Assembly: GCA_900554175.1 (NCBI GenBank)
Contig: USGK01000024.1
Location: forward strand, 1-22,008
Reading direction: 5' to 3'
DNA: 22,008 nucleotides
Source of the DNA: an uncultured Clostridium sp.
GTDB taxonomy: Bacteria; Bacillota; Clostridia; TANB77; CAG-508
A program made the translations under genes and the position numbers. Below are positions 6,459 to 14,647 of this stretch, one piece after another. Position 1 is the stretch's first letter, and the number at the start of each line of letters is the position of its first letter. The notes below the pieces were generated by a model. The model was not told the DNA's origin. It made no database searches and saw nothing but the letters and a program-made list of their open reading frames with translations.

Positions 6459-8459
6459 TTGAAAAAGAAAAATTTAATAATCATTGTTTCGATTCTTATT
6501 GTTTCAATTATTTTTGGAACTGTGTTTTGTATAAAAATGGATAAAACAGAGTTGAAATCTATAAAATCAGAAAAAGAATTAAAAAAAATTTATGAAGGTA
6601 ACACAAATGAATATGAAATATCAGATTATGCTAGAGTTATATTAGCAGCACCAGTCTTCATATTTGAAGGTATAATGGGTTATTCTACAAATGGAGTAGA
6701 TTATACTGACTCTATTAATTCAACTACTTATGGTTCTGAGTCAGATTCATCTTCAAATTTGCCAATTTTAAATAATGAAAAATCTTCTTCAAAGGAATAT
6801 TCAACAACTAATATTCAAGTTGAAAATGTAGATGAAGCTGATATAACAAAAACAGATGGAGACTATATTTATTCAATATCAGAAAATCAAGTTATAATAA
6901 CAAATGTACAAAATCCAGAACAACCTAAAATAGAAGCAAAGATCCAATCAAGAGATAATGCTTATCCAGAAGATTTAATGTTATATAATAATAAGCTTGT
7001 AGTAATATCTACAAAATATAATAGTCGCGGTTCCGATGGTAATGATACTGTTGTTGAAATTTATAATATTGAGAATAAAGAAAATGCTAAATTAGAAAAA
7101 AGTTATAAACTTTTAGAATCATATTATACATCAAGATGTATTGGAAGCAAATTGTATGTTATAGCATCAGGAAATTTAAGAAAAGAAGATAATAAAATAG
7201 TTACATATTATCATGAAAATTATTCTAAAAAAGAAATTAAATTATCTGATATAAAATATTTAAAAGATATTAAAAATAAAAAGCAAACATTGATTTCAAT
7301 GGTTGACTTAGATGATATATCGAAAGATGTAAATGTAAGTTCGTATTTAATAGATATATCAAATGCATATGTTTCTCAAAAAAGTTTATATTTATTAAAT
7401 GATAGATATAATTACAGTAATAATAGTGAGAAAAAAGAAATGATTAAAAAAATGTTTGGATTAAAAGGTATTCTAGGACTAATTGACTATGAATCAAATA
7501 ATAGTGATTATTCTGGAAGTGTTACAGATATATATAAATTTAATTTTAAAGAAGATGGAACAATTGAATATAACTGTAAAAATAACATAGAAGGTAAAAC
7601 AATAAATCAATATTCATTAGACGAGTATCAAGGAAATTTAAGAATTGCTACATATAATAATAAAGGTTCACAAGTAACAGTATTTAATGACAATTTAAAA
7701 GTTCTAGGCAAAACAGACTATTTAGCAAAAGGTGAAAAAATGTATTCAACAAGATTTATTGGAAGTAAAGCTTATCTTGTAACTTATAAAACAATAGATC
7801 CATTGTTTGTAATAGATTTAAGTGATTCAAGCAGCCCGAAAGTATTAGGAAAATTAAAAATCCCTGGATATAGTACATATCTTCATCCATATGACGAAAC
7901 GCATATTATAGGAATAGGAATGGAAACAGAAGAGAAAATAAATAGAAATTCAAGTGGAAAGGTAGTTTCTACAAGTTCAAAAATAGTTGGTATGAAAATG
8001 GCATTATTTGATGTATCTGATGTAGAAAATCCTGTTCAGGTTTCAAATACAATAATTGGAAATAAAAATACAACATCAAGTATACTAACTAACCCAAAAG
8101 CATTGTTATTCTCTAAAGAAAAAGAATTAATAGCTATACCAGTAAATAATTATTCAGAAGATTTTGAAGTAACCAATAATAGTAATACTTATGAATCTGC
8201 AATTAGTGCATATAAAAATTCTTCTAAATCTTATATTGGAGAAGGATATGCAGTATTTAAGATAGATTTGAAAGATGGATTTGTAAAAAAAGGAATTATT
8301 ACACATGAGAAGCAGAAACAAAATGTTAAAAATTATTATGCAAGCAAATTGCTTCGAGGAATGTATATAGAAAATAATTTATATACTGTTTCTGAAGATA
8401 TGCTTAAAGTAAACTGCATAGACGATTTAAAAGAAATTAGTGAATTAAAAATTAAATAG
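6459..8459 (+). CDS. Membrane-anchored or secreted beta-propeller domain protein (PF09826-type)
   Basis: The 666-aa protein starts with a basic then hydrophobic segment (residues about 2-25), a signal peptide or anchor; no lipobox Cys is clear, though a Cys occurs at about 24. The signature VENVDEADITKTDGDYIY (about 122-139) and repeated strands such as IGSKLYVIA, IDLSDSSSPKVLGKLKIPGY and DVSDVENPVQVS place it in the family described as secreted proteins with a C-terminal beta-propeller domain distantly related to WD-40 repeats. The molecular role is not known for the family. The start is TTG at 6459, supported by an AAAGGAGG site 8 nt upstream. It precedes a small DUF4190 membrane protein by 41 nt, so the two may be co-transcribed. 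Confidence 0.85.
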   Translation: MKKKNLIIIVSILIVSIIFGTVFCIKMDKTELKSIKSEKELKKIYEGNTNEYEISDYARVILAAPVFIFEGIMGYSTNGVDYTDSINSTTYGSESDSSSNLPILNNEKSSSKEYSTTNIQVENVDEADITKTDGDYIYSISENQVIITNVQNPEQPKIEAKIQSRDNAYPEDLMLYNNKLVVISTKYNSRGSDGNDTVVEIYNIENKENAKLEKSYKLLESYYTSRCIGSKLYVIASGNLRKEDNKIVTYYHENYSKKEIKLSDIKYLKDIKNKKQTLISMVDLDDISKDVNVSSYLIDISNAYVSQKSLYLLNDRYNYSNNSEKKEMIKKMFGLKGILGLIDYESNNSDYSGSVTDIYKFNFKEDGTIEYNCKNNIEGKTINQYSLDEYQGNLRIATYNNKGSQVTVFNDNLKVLGKTDYLAKGEKMYSTRFIGSKAYLVTYKTIDPLFVIDLSDSSSPKVLGKLKIPGYSTYLHPYDETHIIGIGMETEEKINRNSSGKVVSTSSKIVGMKMALFDVSDVENPVQVSNTIIGNKNTTSSILTNPKALLFSKEKELIAIPVNNYSEDFEVTNNSNTYESAISAYKNSSKSYIGEGYAVFKIDLKDGFVKKGIITHEKQKQNVKNYYASKLLRGMYIENNLYTVSEDMLKVNCIDDLKEISELKIK

Positions 8460-8500
8460 AAAATATAAAATTATAGTATAAAGTTATGGAGGAAAGTTTT

Positions 8501-8752
8501 ATGGAAGAAAATAAAAATAAATCTGCAATGGTACCTGCAGCTTTAACATTAGGGATAATATCAATTGTATTTGCAATTTTTTGGTACATATCTTTACCAA
8601 GTGGAATTTTAGCAATAGTTTTTGGTGTAAAGACAAGAAGAAGATTTGGCAGTAAAATTGGTACTGCAGGAATGATTACAGGAATTGTTGGATTATCAGT
8701 ACTTGCATTGTTTTATATTGGAATGCTTGGCTTGATTTTTAGTAATATTTAA
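8501..8752 (+). CDS. Small two-helix membrane protein, DUF4190-like
   Basis: The 83-aa protein has a short polar N-terminus and two hydrophobic segments (about residues 11-41 and 53-81) linked by a basic TRRRFGSK turn. The pattern LGIISIVFA, then LAIVFGVK, then AGMITGIVGLSVLAL is typical of DUF4190 proteins, which have no assigned function. An upstream in-frame ATG at 8486 overlaps the GGAGGA ribosome site (8488-8493), so the ATG at 8501, 7 nt after that site, is the likely start. It follows the beta-propeller gene and may share its transcript. Confidence 0.75.
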   Translation: MEENKNKSAMVPAALTLGIISIVFAIFWYISLPSGILAIVFGVKTRRRFGSKIGTAGMITGIVGLSVLALFYIGMLGLIFSNI

Positions 8753-8790
8753 CCTTGGAGAGGTGTGTTTAAAGAAATTTTTAAAAATAC

Positions 8791-8819
8791 TTGAAATAAA
8801 TTAAATAATGTTATAGAAT
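8791..8819 (+). promoter_or_regulatory. Sigma-A promoter of the glycolytic cluster
   Basis: TTGAAA (8791-8796) and TAGAAT (8814-8819) are separated by 17 bp. Transcription would start near 8826 and give a leader of about 70 nt before gap. No CggR-type regulator gene is adjacent. Confidence 0.65.
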
Positions 8820-8824
8820 AGATT

Positions 8825-8876
8825 TGCCTTTAAAAGGGCATAATAACAAAAAAAGGAAAACATACAAAATTGTATG
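8825..8876 (+). promoter_or_regulatory. Two hairpins in the gap 5' leader
   Basis: TGCCTT with AGGGCA (8825-8830/8835-8840) would form a stem at the very 5' end of the predicted transcript, the position of an mRNA-stabilising hairpin. CATACA with TGTATG (8861-8866/8871-8876) forms a second stem ending 4 nt before the AAGGAGG ribosome site (8881-8887). Roles are inferred only from position. Confidence 0.35.
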
Positions 8877-8895
8877 CTTGAAGGAGGAATTTTAT

Positions 8896-9912
8896 ATGTC
8901 AGTAAAAGTAGCCATTAATGGTTTTGGAAGAATTGGACGTTTAGCATTTAGACAAATGTTTGGTCAAGAAGGGTATGATATAGTTGCAATAAACGATTTA
9001 ACAAGCCCAAAAATGCTAGCTTACTTATTAAAATATGATTCTGCACAAAAAAAATATGAAAAAGCAGATACAGTAACAGCAGGAGAGGATTCAATAACAG
9101 TTGATGGAAAAACAATAAAAATATATGCAGAAAAAGATGCAAATAATTGCCCTTGGGGTGAATTAGATGTTGATGTTGTACTTGAATGTACTGGATTCTA
9201 TACATCTAAAGATAAAGCTCAAGCACATATTAATGCAGGAGCTAAAAAAGTTGTTATTTCTGCACCAGCAGGAAATGATTTACCAACAATAGTATATAGT
9301 GTTAATGAAAATACATTAACAAAAGAAGATAAAATTATATCTGCAGCATCTTGTACAACAAACTGTTTAGCACCAATGGCTAATGCATTAAATAAATATG
9401 CACCAATTCAATCAGGAATTATGTGTACAGTTCATGCATATACAGGAGATCAAATGCTTCTTGATGGACCTCAAAGAAAAGGTAATTTAAGAAGATCAAG
9501 AGCAGCTGCAGCAAATATTGTTCCAACTTCATCAGGAGCAGCTAAAGCAATTGGTTTAGTTATACCAGAATTAGATGGAAAATTAATTGGGGCAGCTCAA
9601 AGAATTCCAGTTACAACAGGATCTACAACTATATTAACAGCAGTTGTTAAAGGTGAAAATGTAACAGTTGATGGAATAAATGCAGCAATGAAAGCAGCAG
9701 CAAGTGATTCTTTTGCATATAATGATGATGAGATAGTTTCTTCAGACATAGTAGGGGAAACACATGGAAGTATATTTGATGCTACACAAACAATGGTATT
9801 AGATTTAGGAAATGGATTATACGAAGTTCAAGTTGTATCTTGGTATGATAATGAAAATTCATATACAAGCCAAATGGTGAGAACAATAAAATATTTTGCT
9901 GAATTAGGATAA
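8896..9912 (+). CDS. gap: Glyceraldehyde-3-phosphate dehydrogenase, type I
   Basis: This enzyme oxidises glyceraldehyde 3-phosphate to 1,3-bisphosphoglycerate with NAD in glycolysis. The 338-aa protein has the Rossmann motif INGFGRIGR (7-15) and Asp34 after the second strand, as in NAD-preferring enzymes. The active-site block SAASCTTNC carries catalytic Cys153, and the C-terminal signature is WYDNENSYTSQM. The frame extends upstream to 8824, but the ATG at 8896 has a strong AAGGAGG site and gives the conserved N-terminus. It is the first gene of the cluster gap-pgk-orf-tpiA-gpmI. Confidence 0.98.
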   Translation: MSVKVAINGFGRIGRLAFRQMFGQEGYDIVAINDLTSPKMLAYLLKYDSAQKKYEKADTVTAGEDSITVDGKTIKIYAEKDANNCPWGELDVDVVLECTGFYTSKDKAQAHINAGAKKVVISAPAGNDLPTIVYSVNENTLTKEDKIISAASCTTNCLAPMANALNKYAPIQSGIMCTVHAYTGDQMLLDGPQRKGNLRRSRAAAANIVPTSSGAAKAIGLVIPELDGKLIGAAQRIPVTTGSTTILTAVVKGENVTVDGINAAMKAAASDSFAYNDDEIVSSDIVGETHGSIFDATQTMVLDLGNGLYEVQVVSWYDNENSYTSQMVRTIKYFAELG

Positions 9913-9922
9913 AAGCAAAAAT

Positions 9923-9957
9923 AAAGAAGTTCGGCAACAAAATGCTTGAACTTCTTT
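9923..9957 (+). promoter_or_regulatory. Intercistronic hairpin between gap and pgk
   Basis: AAAGAAGTTC (9923-9932) and GAACTTCTTT (9948-9957) form a perfect 10-bp stem with a 15-nt loop, ending just before the pgk ribosome site. The tail GTATTTAAAA is not a T-run, so it is more likely a processing or 3'-protection element, or a partial attenuator, than a full terminator. Confidence 0.55.
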
Positions 9958-9979
9958 GTATTTAAAAGGAGAGAATATT

Positions 9980-11164
9980 ATGAGTAAAAAAACAGTTAAA
10001 GACATTGATTTAAAAGGAAAAAAGGTATTAGTAAGATGTGATTTTAACGTACCAATGGATGAAAATCAAAATATAACAGATAATAGAAGAATTGTAGCAG
10101 CATTACCTACAATAGAATATCTAATAGAACAAGGATGCAAAATAGTTCTTTGTTCACATTTAGGAAGACCTAAGGGAGAGGTAAAAAAAGAATTTTCATT
10201 AGCCCCAGTTGCTAAAGAACTTTCAAAATTATTAGGAAAAGAAGTTATAATGGCTAATGATGTAATAGGAGATGATGCTAAAAACAAAGCTTCAAAATTA
10301 AATAATGGAGAAGTAATGTTATTAGAAAATGTAAGATTCCATAGAGAAGAAACAGATAATGATCCTGAATTTGCAAAAAAATTATCAGAATTTGGGGAAG
10401 TATTTGTAAATGATGCATTTGGTACAGCTCATAGAGCTCATGCATCAACAGAAGGTGTAACACATTATTTACCAGCTGTTTCAGGATTCCTAATAGAAAA
10501 GGAATTGAAATTTTTAGGTGATGCTCTTAAAAATCCAGAAAGACCATTTATGGCTATATTAGGAGGTAGAAAAGTATCAGACAAAATAGGTGTTATAGAA
10601 AGTCTTCTAGAAAAAGTTGATGTATTAATGATTGGTGGAGCTATGGCATACACATTCTTTAAGTCAATGGGATATGAAGTTGGAAATTCGGTATGTGAAT
10701 TAGATAAAATTGACTTAGCAAAAGAGATAATGGAAAAAGCTAAAGCAAAAAATGTAAAATTTATGCTTCCAGTAGATACAAAAGTTGGAAAAGAATTTGA
10801 TCCAAACACAGAAAGTAAAACAGTTAAATTCTCTGAAATTCCTGAAGGATGGGAAGGATTTGATATAGGAGAAGAAACAATTAAGATGTATTCTGAAGAA
10901 GTAAAAAAAGCTAAAACTATAATTTGGAATGGTCCAGTTGGATTATTTGAATTTGATCAATTTGCAATTGGAACAAATTCAATTGCAAAGGCATTAGCAG
11001 ATGTAGATGCTGTTAAAATTATAGGTGGAGGAGATTCAGCAGCTGCTGTAGAAAAAGCAGGATTAGCAGAAAAATTCACACATATTTCAACAGGTGGAGG
11101 AGCATCTCTAGAATTCCTAGAAGGAAAAAAATTGCCAGGAATAGAAGCTTTACAAGATAAATAA
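9980..11164 (+). CDS. pgk: Phosphoglycerate kinase
   Basis: This enzyme transfers phosphate from 1,3-bisphosphoglycerate to ADP, giving ATP and 3-phosphoglycerate. The 394-aa length is typical of bacterial enzymes. RCDFNVPM (19-26) and SHLGRPKG (59-66) bind the phosphoglycerate. GGRKVSDKI and MIGGAMAYTF follow, and the nucleotide-side loop GGGDSAAAVEKAG and STGGGASLEFLEG close the C-terminal domain. An upstream in-frame ATG (9956) lies within the intercistronic hairpin; the ATG at 9980 follows an AAAAGGAGAG site and gives the usual N-terminus. It is the second gene of the glycolytic cluster. Confidence 0.98.
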   Translation: MSKKTVKDIDLKGKKVLVRCDFNVPMDENQNITDNRRIVAALPTIEYLIEQGCKIVLCSHLGRPKGEVKKEFSLAPVAKELSKLLGKEVIMANDVIGDDAKNKASKLNNGEVMLLENVRFHREETDNDPEFAKKLSEFGEVFVNDAFGTAHRAHASTEGVTHYLPAVSGFLIEKELKFLGDALKNPERPFMAILGGRKVSDKIGVIESLLEKVDVLMIGGAMAYTFFKSMGYEVGNSVCELDKIDLAKEIMEKAKAKNVKFMLPVDTKVGKEFDPNTESKTVKFSEIPEGWEGFDIGEETIKMYSEEVKKAKTIIWNGPVGLFEFDQFAIGTNSIAKALADVDAVKIIGGGDSAAAVEKAGLAEKFTHISTGGGASLEFLEGKKLPGIEALQDK

Positions 11165-11194
11165 AATAAAAAATAAACAAGGGAGAAAAAAGAT

Positions 11195-11383
11195 ATGAAA
11201 AAAGAAAGTGGAAAAATTCAAATGATTGTTTTAATAGAGGTTTTATTAATATTAACAGCAGTGTTATTTATATTGGTTATGTATAATAAAAATGTAAAAA
11301 ATAAAGAACAAGTTACAGCCAACCAAACTAAAACAACTCAAACAAGTATTGAAGAAAATAAAAACGTAAATAATGAAATATAG
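11195..11383 (+). CDS. Hypothetical 62-aa single-pass membrane protein
   Basis: I do not recognise the family. A short basic start (MKKESGK) precedes a hydrophobic helix at about residues 8-30 (IQMIVLIEVLLILTAVLFIL). A polar tail rich in Lys, Asn, Thr and Gln runs from about 31 to 62, without cysteines. GGGAG (11181-11185) is a plausible ribosome site 9 nt upstream. The gene sits 30 nt after pgk and 40 nt before tpiA, in the same direction, so it is almost surely on the glycolytic transcript. It could be a small membrane anchor or a lineage-specific insertion; no function is suggested by its residues. Confidence 0.65.
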   Translation: MKKESGKIQMIVLIEVLLILTAVLFILVMYNKNVKNKEQVTANQTKTTQTSIEENKNVNNEI

Positions 11384-11423
11384 ATTCTTAAAGCCTATTA
11401 TAAAATAGGAAAGGAGTGATTTT

Positions 11424-12176
11424 ATGAGAAAAAAAGTGATAGCAGGAAATTGGAAAATGAATATGCTTCCAAATGAGGCTATATCAATGATTACAAACCT
11501 AGCACCATTAGTTAAAGATTCAGATGTAGAAGTTGTGCTATGTGTACCTTATACAGATTTATTTTATAGTTTATTAACTGCGCAAGGAACAAATATCAAA
11601 ATAGGTGCACAAAACATGCATTTTGAAGAAAAGGGAGCATACACAGGTGAAATATCTGCAAAAATGTTAAAATCAATAGGAGTAGAATATGTAATAATAG
11701 GACATTCTGAAAGAAGACAATATTTTGCAGAAACAGATGAAACTGTAAATAAAAAAATAAAAACAGCATTTGCAAATAATTTAAAACCAATAGTTTGTGT
11801 TGGAGAAACATTGGATCAAAGAGAACAAGGAATTGCGTTTGATGTAATTCAAGAACAAACAAAAAAGGCGTTAGAAGGTCTTTCAAATGAAGAGGTTCAA
11901 AAGACAATAATTGCTTATGAACCTATTTGGGCAATCGGAACAGGAAAAACAGCAACAAAAGAAGATGCAAATGATGCAATAAAGAAAATAAGAGAAAAAA
12001 TTGCCGAAATCTATGGACAAAACATTGCAGAAGGAGTTATAATACAATATGGTGGAAGTATGAAGCCTGAAAATGCAAAAGACTTACTTACAATGTCAGA
12101 TATAGATGGAGGACTTATTGGAGGAGCAAGTCTAAAGGCTGAAAGTTTTGCCAAAATAGTAAATTATAATAAATAG
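11424..12176 (+). CDS. tpiA: Triosephosphate isomerase
   Basis: This enzyme interconverts dihydroxyacetone phosphate and glyceraldehyde 3-phosphate. The 250-aa TIM barrel has all catalytic residues: Asn9 and Lys11 in AGNWKMN, His94 in IIGHSERR and Glu166 in AYEPIWAIGTGK (including flexible loop 6). The phosphate-binding YGGSMKPEN and GGLIGGASL lie near the C-terminus. The ATG has an AAGGAG site (11411-11416). It lies 16 nt before gpmI. Confidence 0.98.
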   Translation: MRKKVIAGNWKMNMLPNEAISMITNLAPLVKDSDVEVVLCVPYTDLFYSLLTAQGTNIKIGAQNMHFEEKGAYTGEISAKMLKSIGVEYVIIGHSERRQYFAETDETVNKKIKTAFANNLKPIVCVGETLDQREQGIAFDVIQEQTKKALEGLSNEEVQKTIIAYEPIWAIGTGKTATKEDANDAIKKIREKIAEIYGQNIAEGVIIQYGGSMKPENAKDLLTMSDIDGGLIGGASLKAESFAKIVNYNK

Positions 12177-12192
12177 ATAGAAGGTAAGAAAT

Positions 12193-13725
12193 ATGGAAAG
12201 TAAAGTAACAATGCTAATGATATTAGATGGTTTTGGAGAGAATTTAGAAAAAAAAGGTAATGCTGTAAAACTTGCCAATAAACCAAATATAGATAGTTTG
12301 ATGAATAAATATCCTACTACCAAAATTGCAGCAAGTGGTTTAGCAGTTGGACTTCCTGAGGGACAAATGGGGAATTCAGAAGTTGGGCATACCAATATTG
12401 GTGCAGGTAGAATTGTTTACCAAGAACTAACAAGAATAACTAAATCTATAGAAGATGGAGAATTTTTTTCAAACGAAGAATTTGTAAATGCTATAGAGAA
12501 CTGTAAAAAAAATAATTCAAAATTACACATTCTAGGGCTAGTATCTGACGGTGGAGTTCATAGCCATATAAGACATCTTTTTGGATTGCTAGAATTAGCT
12601 AAAAGAAGAGATTTTGAGTATGTATATGTACATTGTTTTTTAGATGGAAGAGACACACCACCAGCATCAGCAGAAAGTTATATTACAAAGTTGGAAGAAA
12701 AAATGAAAGAAAAAGGTGTTGGAAAAATTGCTTCTATCTCAGGAAGATTTTATGCAATGGATAGAGATAAACGTTGGGAAAGAGTAAAAAAAGCATATGA
12801 TGCAATAGTAAATGGAGAAGGAGTTAAATCATCAAATGCAATAAATGCAATAGAAAGTTCATATCAAAAAGAAGTTTTTGATGAATTTGTTGAACCAACA
12901 GTAATAACAAATGGAGAAAAACCAATTGCAACAATATCTGATAATGATTCAGTAATTTTCTTTAACTTTAGACCAGATAGAGCAAGACAATTAACAAGAG
13001 CAATAGTAGATCCTAATTTTGATGGATTTGAAACTAAAAAATTAAACACATATTTTGTATGTTTTACAAGTTATGATGAAACAATGCCAAATGTTCATAT
13101 TGCATTTAAAAAGGAACAAGTTAAAAATACGTTAGGTGAAGTTATAAGTAAAGCTGGAGGAAAACAACTTCGTATAGCAGAAACAGAAAAATATGCACAT
13201 GTAACATTCTTTTTCAATGGTGGTGAAGAAAAACAATATCCAGGAGAAGATAGAATTTTAGTTCAATCTCCAAAAGTTGAAACATACGATTTAAAACCTG
13301 AAATGAGTGCATACGAGGTAACAGATAAAGTATTAGAAGCTATAAATTCAGAAAAATATAATTGTATTATTTTGAATTTTGCAAATCCAGATATGGTTGG
13401 ACATACAGGAAATCTTGAGGCAGCTATTAAAGCAATAGAAGCAGTAGATGAATGTGTAGGAAAAATAGTATCAGCAATAAATGCTAAAAAGGGAAATTTA
13501 ATAATTACAGCAGACCATGGAAATGCAGAGCAAATGATTGACCTTAAAACAGGAGAACCTCATACAGCTCATACTACAAATTTAGTGCCACTTATATTAA
13601 TTTCTGAAAAGGAAGGAATTAAATTAAAACAAGGAAAACTTGCAGATTTAGCTCCAACTATATTAGAACTAATGAACATTGAAAAACCTGAAGAAATGAC
13701 AGGAGAAAGCTTAATAGAAAAATAA
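12193..13725 (+). CDS. gpmI: 2,3-bisphosphoglycerate-independent phosphoglycerate mutase
   Basis: This manganese-dependent enzyme converts 3-phosphoglycerate to 2-phosphoglycerate. The 510-aa length is standard. Metal ligand Asp12 lies in LDGFGEN, and catalytic Ser62 in GQMGNSEVGHTNIGAGR. Substrate contacts include HSHIRHLF and DGRDTPPASA. The second metal site is in ITADHGNAEQM, with HTAHTTNLVP near the C-terminus. All key residues are present. It is the last enzyme gene of the cluster; enolase, the next pathway step, is not in the window. Confidence 0.98.
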   Translation: MESKVTMLMILDGFGENLEKKGNAVKLANKPNIDSLMNKYPTTKIAASGLAVGLPEGQMGNSEVGHTNIGAGRIVYQELTRITKSIEDGEFFSNEEFVNAIENCKKNNSKLHILGLVSDGGVHSHIRHLFGLLELAKRRDFEYVYVHCFLDGRDTPPASAESYITKLEEKMKEKGVGKIASISGRFYAMDRDKRWERVKKAYDAIVNGEGVKSSNAINAIESSYQKEVFDEFVEPTVITNGEKPIATISDNDSVIFFNFRPDRARQLTRAIVDPNFDGFETKKLNTYFVCFTSYDETMPNVHIAFKKEQVKNTLGEVISKAGGKQLRIAETEKYAHVTFFFNGGEEKQYPGEDRILVQSPKVETYDLKPEMSAYEVTDKVLEAINSEKYNCIILNFANPDMVGHTGNLEAAIKAIEAVDECVGKIVSAINAKKGNLIITADHGNAEQMIDLKTGEPHTAHTTNLVPLILISEKEGIKLKQGKLADLAPTILELMNIEKPEEMTGESLIEK

Positions 13726-13766
13726 AATAAATTTTAAAAAATAAAATTTATAGAAAAGGAAACAAT

Positions 13767-14504
13767 ATGCTTAGAACTACTAAAAACATGAAAGATAAAT
13801 ATGAAAAAATTCAAAATCAGATATTCAATATGATACCTGAAAAATGGGATAAAATATTTTTATATGCATCTGTTACAGACAGAACTGGTAATGTTCAAAC
13901 TGGAGAACTATTCTTTTACTATTTTCCTAAGAGTATATTAAAAAGAAAACCAGTAAATGTCTATGAGGTACCAGCAAAATTCAATATAGATGAAGCTGAG
14001 TATACTATATTAGTAGATAATTTGTATGAAAGTATAAAAGCATTAAGACAAGATTTCGAAGATACAGACCAGGATATTTGGACTAATCTTACAATATCGA
14101 TTGAAAATGCAAGGTTTAAAATAGAATATAAATTTGATGAACTAAAACAAGATGAATATTCAAATTATGTTCATCATGTCATTTGGAGATATCTTTATCT
14201 TGGAATAGGTGGAGAAATCAAAGAAGAAAAAAAGATATTAGATAAGTATTTTTCTGAAAACAAGAAAGAGAGAATAGAAGAGTATCAAACAGGATTATAT
14301 ATGAAAACTTCTAATAATACTATAGGATTTGGAAGAGTCGAGGATGAGACAGAAAAAATCCAAGAAGATATAGATGGATTAGAATATAAGAAGAAAAGAG
14401 AAATAAAAGAAAGAGCAAGTCAAAAGAAATATAGTCCTCTTGGAAATGTAAAAAATGGAAAATTAGAGAAAAATAATAATCGTATTTTAAAAAATAAGAA
14501 ATAA
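13767..14504 (+). CDS. YezG/DUF600-family immunity-like protein with a long charged C-terminus
   Basis: Residues about 9-150 resemble the YezG/DUF600 family, known in Bacillus as antitoxin or immunity partners of YeeF-type toxins. Shared features are a start like IQNQIFNMIPEKWDKIFLYA, then GELFFYYF, then a block like VPAKFNIDEAEY, then WTNLTISIENARFKIEY and VIWRYLYLGIG. The family is commonly about 150 aa; this protein has 245. The extra about 95 residues are highly charged (many Lys and Glu) with a basic end. No toxin gene is adjacent; instead it trails gpmI by 41 nt and precedes the cluster terminator, so it may be co-transcribed with the glycolytic genes. The AGAAAAGGA site supports the ATG at 13767. 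Function here is uncertain. Confidence 0.7.
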   Translation: MLRTTKNMKDKYEKIQNQIFNMIPEKWDKIFLYASVTDRTGNVQTGELFFYYFPKSILKRKPVNVYEVPAKFNIDEAEYTILVDNLYESIKALRQDFEDTDQDIWTNLTISIENARFKIEYKFDELKQDEYSNYVHHVIWRYLYLGIGGEIKEEKKILDKYFSENKKERIEEYQTGLYMKTSNNTIGFGRVEDETEKIQEDIDGLEYKKKREIKERASQKKYSPLGNVKNGKLEKNNNRILKNKK

Positions 14505-14505
14505 A

Positions 14506-14547
14506 AAAGAAGGTTGTATAATAAATATTAATTATGCAACCTTCTTT
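14506..14547. terminator. Long bidirectional terminator between the glycolytic cluster and the PBP gene
   Basis: AAAGAAGGTTGTATAAT (14506-14522) pairs with ATTATGCAACCTTCTTT (14531-14547) in a 17-bp stem with one G-U pair and an 8-nt loop. The A-run at its left edge gives a good T-tail for minus-strand transcripts; on the plus strand the tail is T-rich but interrupted. It ends two convergent transcripts. Confidence 0.85.
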
Positions 14548-14560
14548 GATTGATTATATT

Positions 14561-14647
14561 TTAATGAATATCACAAAGTGAAGGTAGTGTTCCTTTTAAA
14601 AAATATTCTGTATATGTTTCTTTACAATTATTTGTAGCTACCATTCC
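14561..14647 (-). pseudogene. Out-of-frame conserved C-terminal tail of the PBP
   Basis: Read in the +1 frame from 14647 down to the TAA at 14563-14561, this encodes 28 residues: GMVATNNC, then TEYFLKGT and a final LCDIH. This matches the usual C-terminal extension of clostridial class A PBPs (S-G-x-x-AT-x-x-C, then TEYFxxGT, then CDIH). Skipping one base at 14648 joins it directly to SKICSKS of the upstream frame and gives a 744-aa protein. The tail is therefore coding sequence displaced by a one-base insertion, either in the genome or in the assembly. Confidence 0.75.

Noticed and set aside
8824..8895. Longer N-terminus for gap from 8824
   Set aside because: The extra residues have no family match and overlap leader hairpins and the AAGGAGG site; the ATG at 8896 starts the conserved protein.
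8753..8895. Riboswitch or T-box in the gap leader
   Set aside because: Too short, with no T-box sequence, no anti-terminator/terminator pair and no conserved riboswitch core.
10465..10809. 114-codon minus-strand open frame inside pgk
   Set aside because: It mirrors a strongly conserved enzyme gene, has no ribosome site and a low-complexity product; a shadow frame.
11596..11907. 103-codon minus-strand open frame inside tpiA
   Set aside because: Leu/Phe-rich product typical of antisense translation of AT-rich coding DNA; no start signals.
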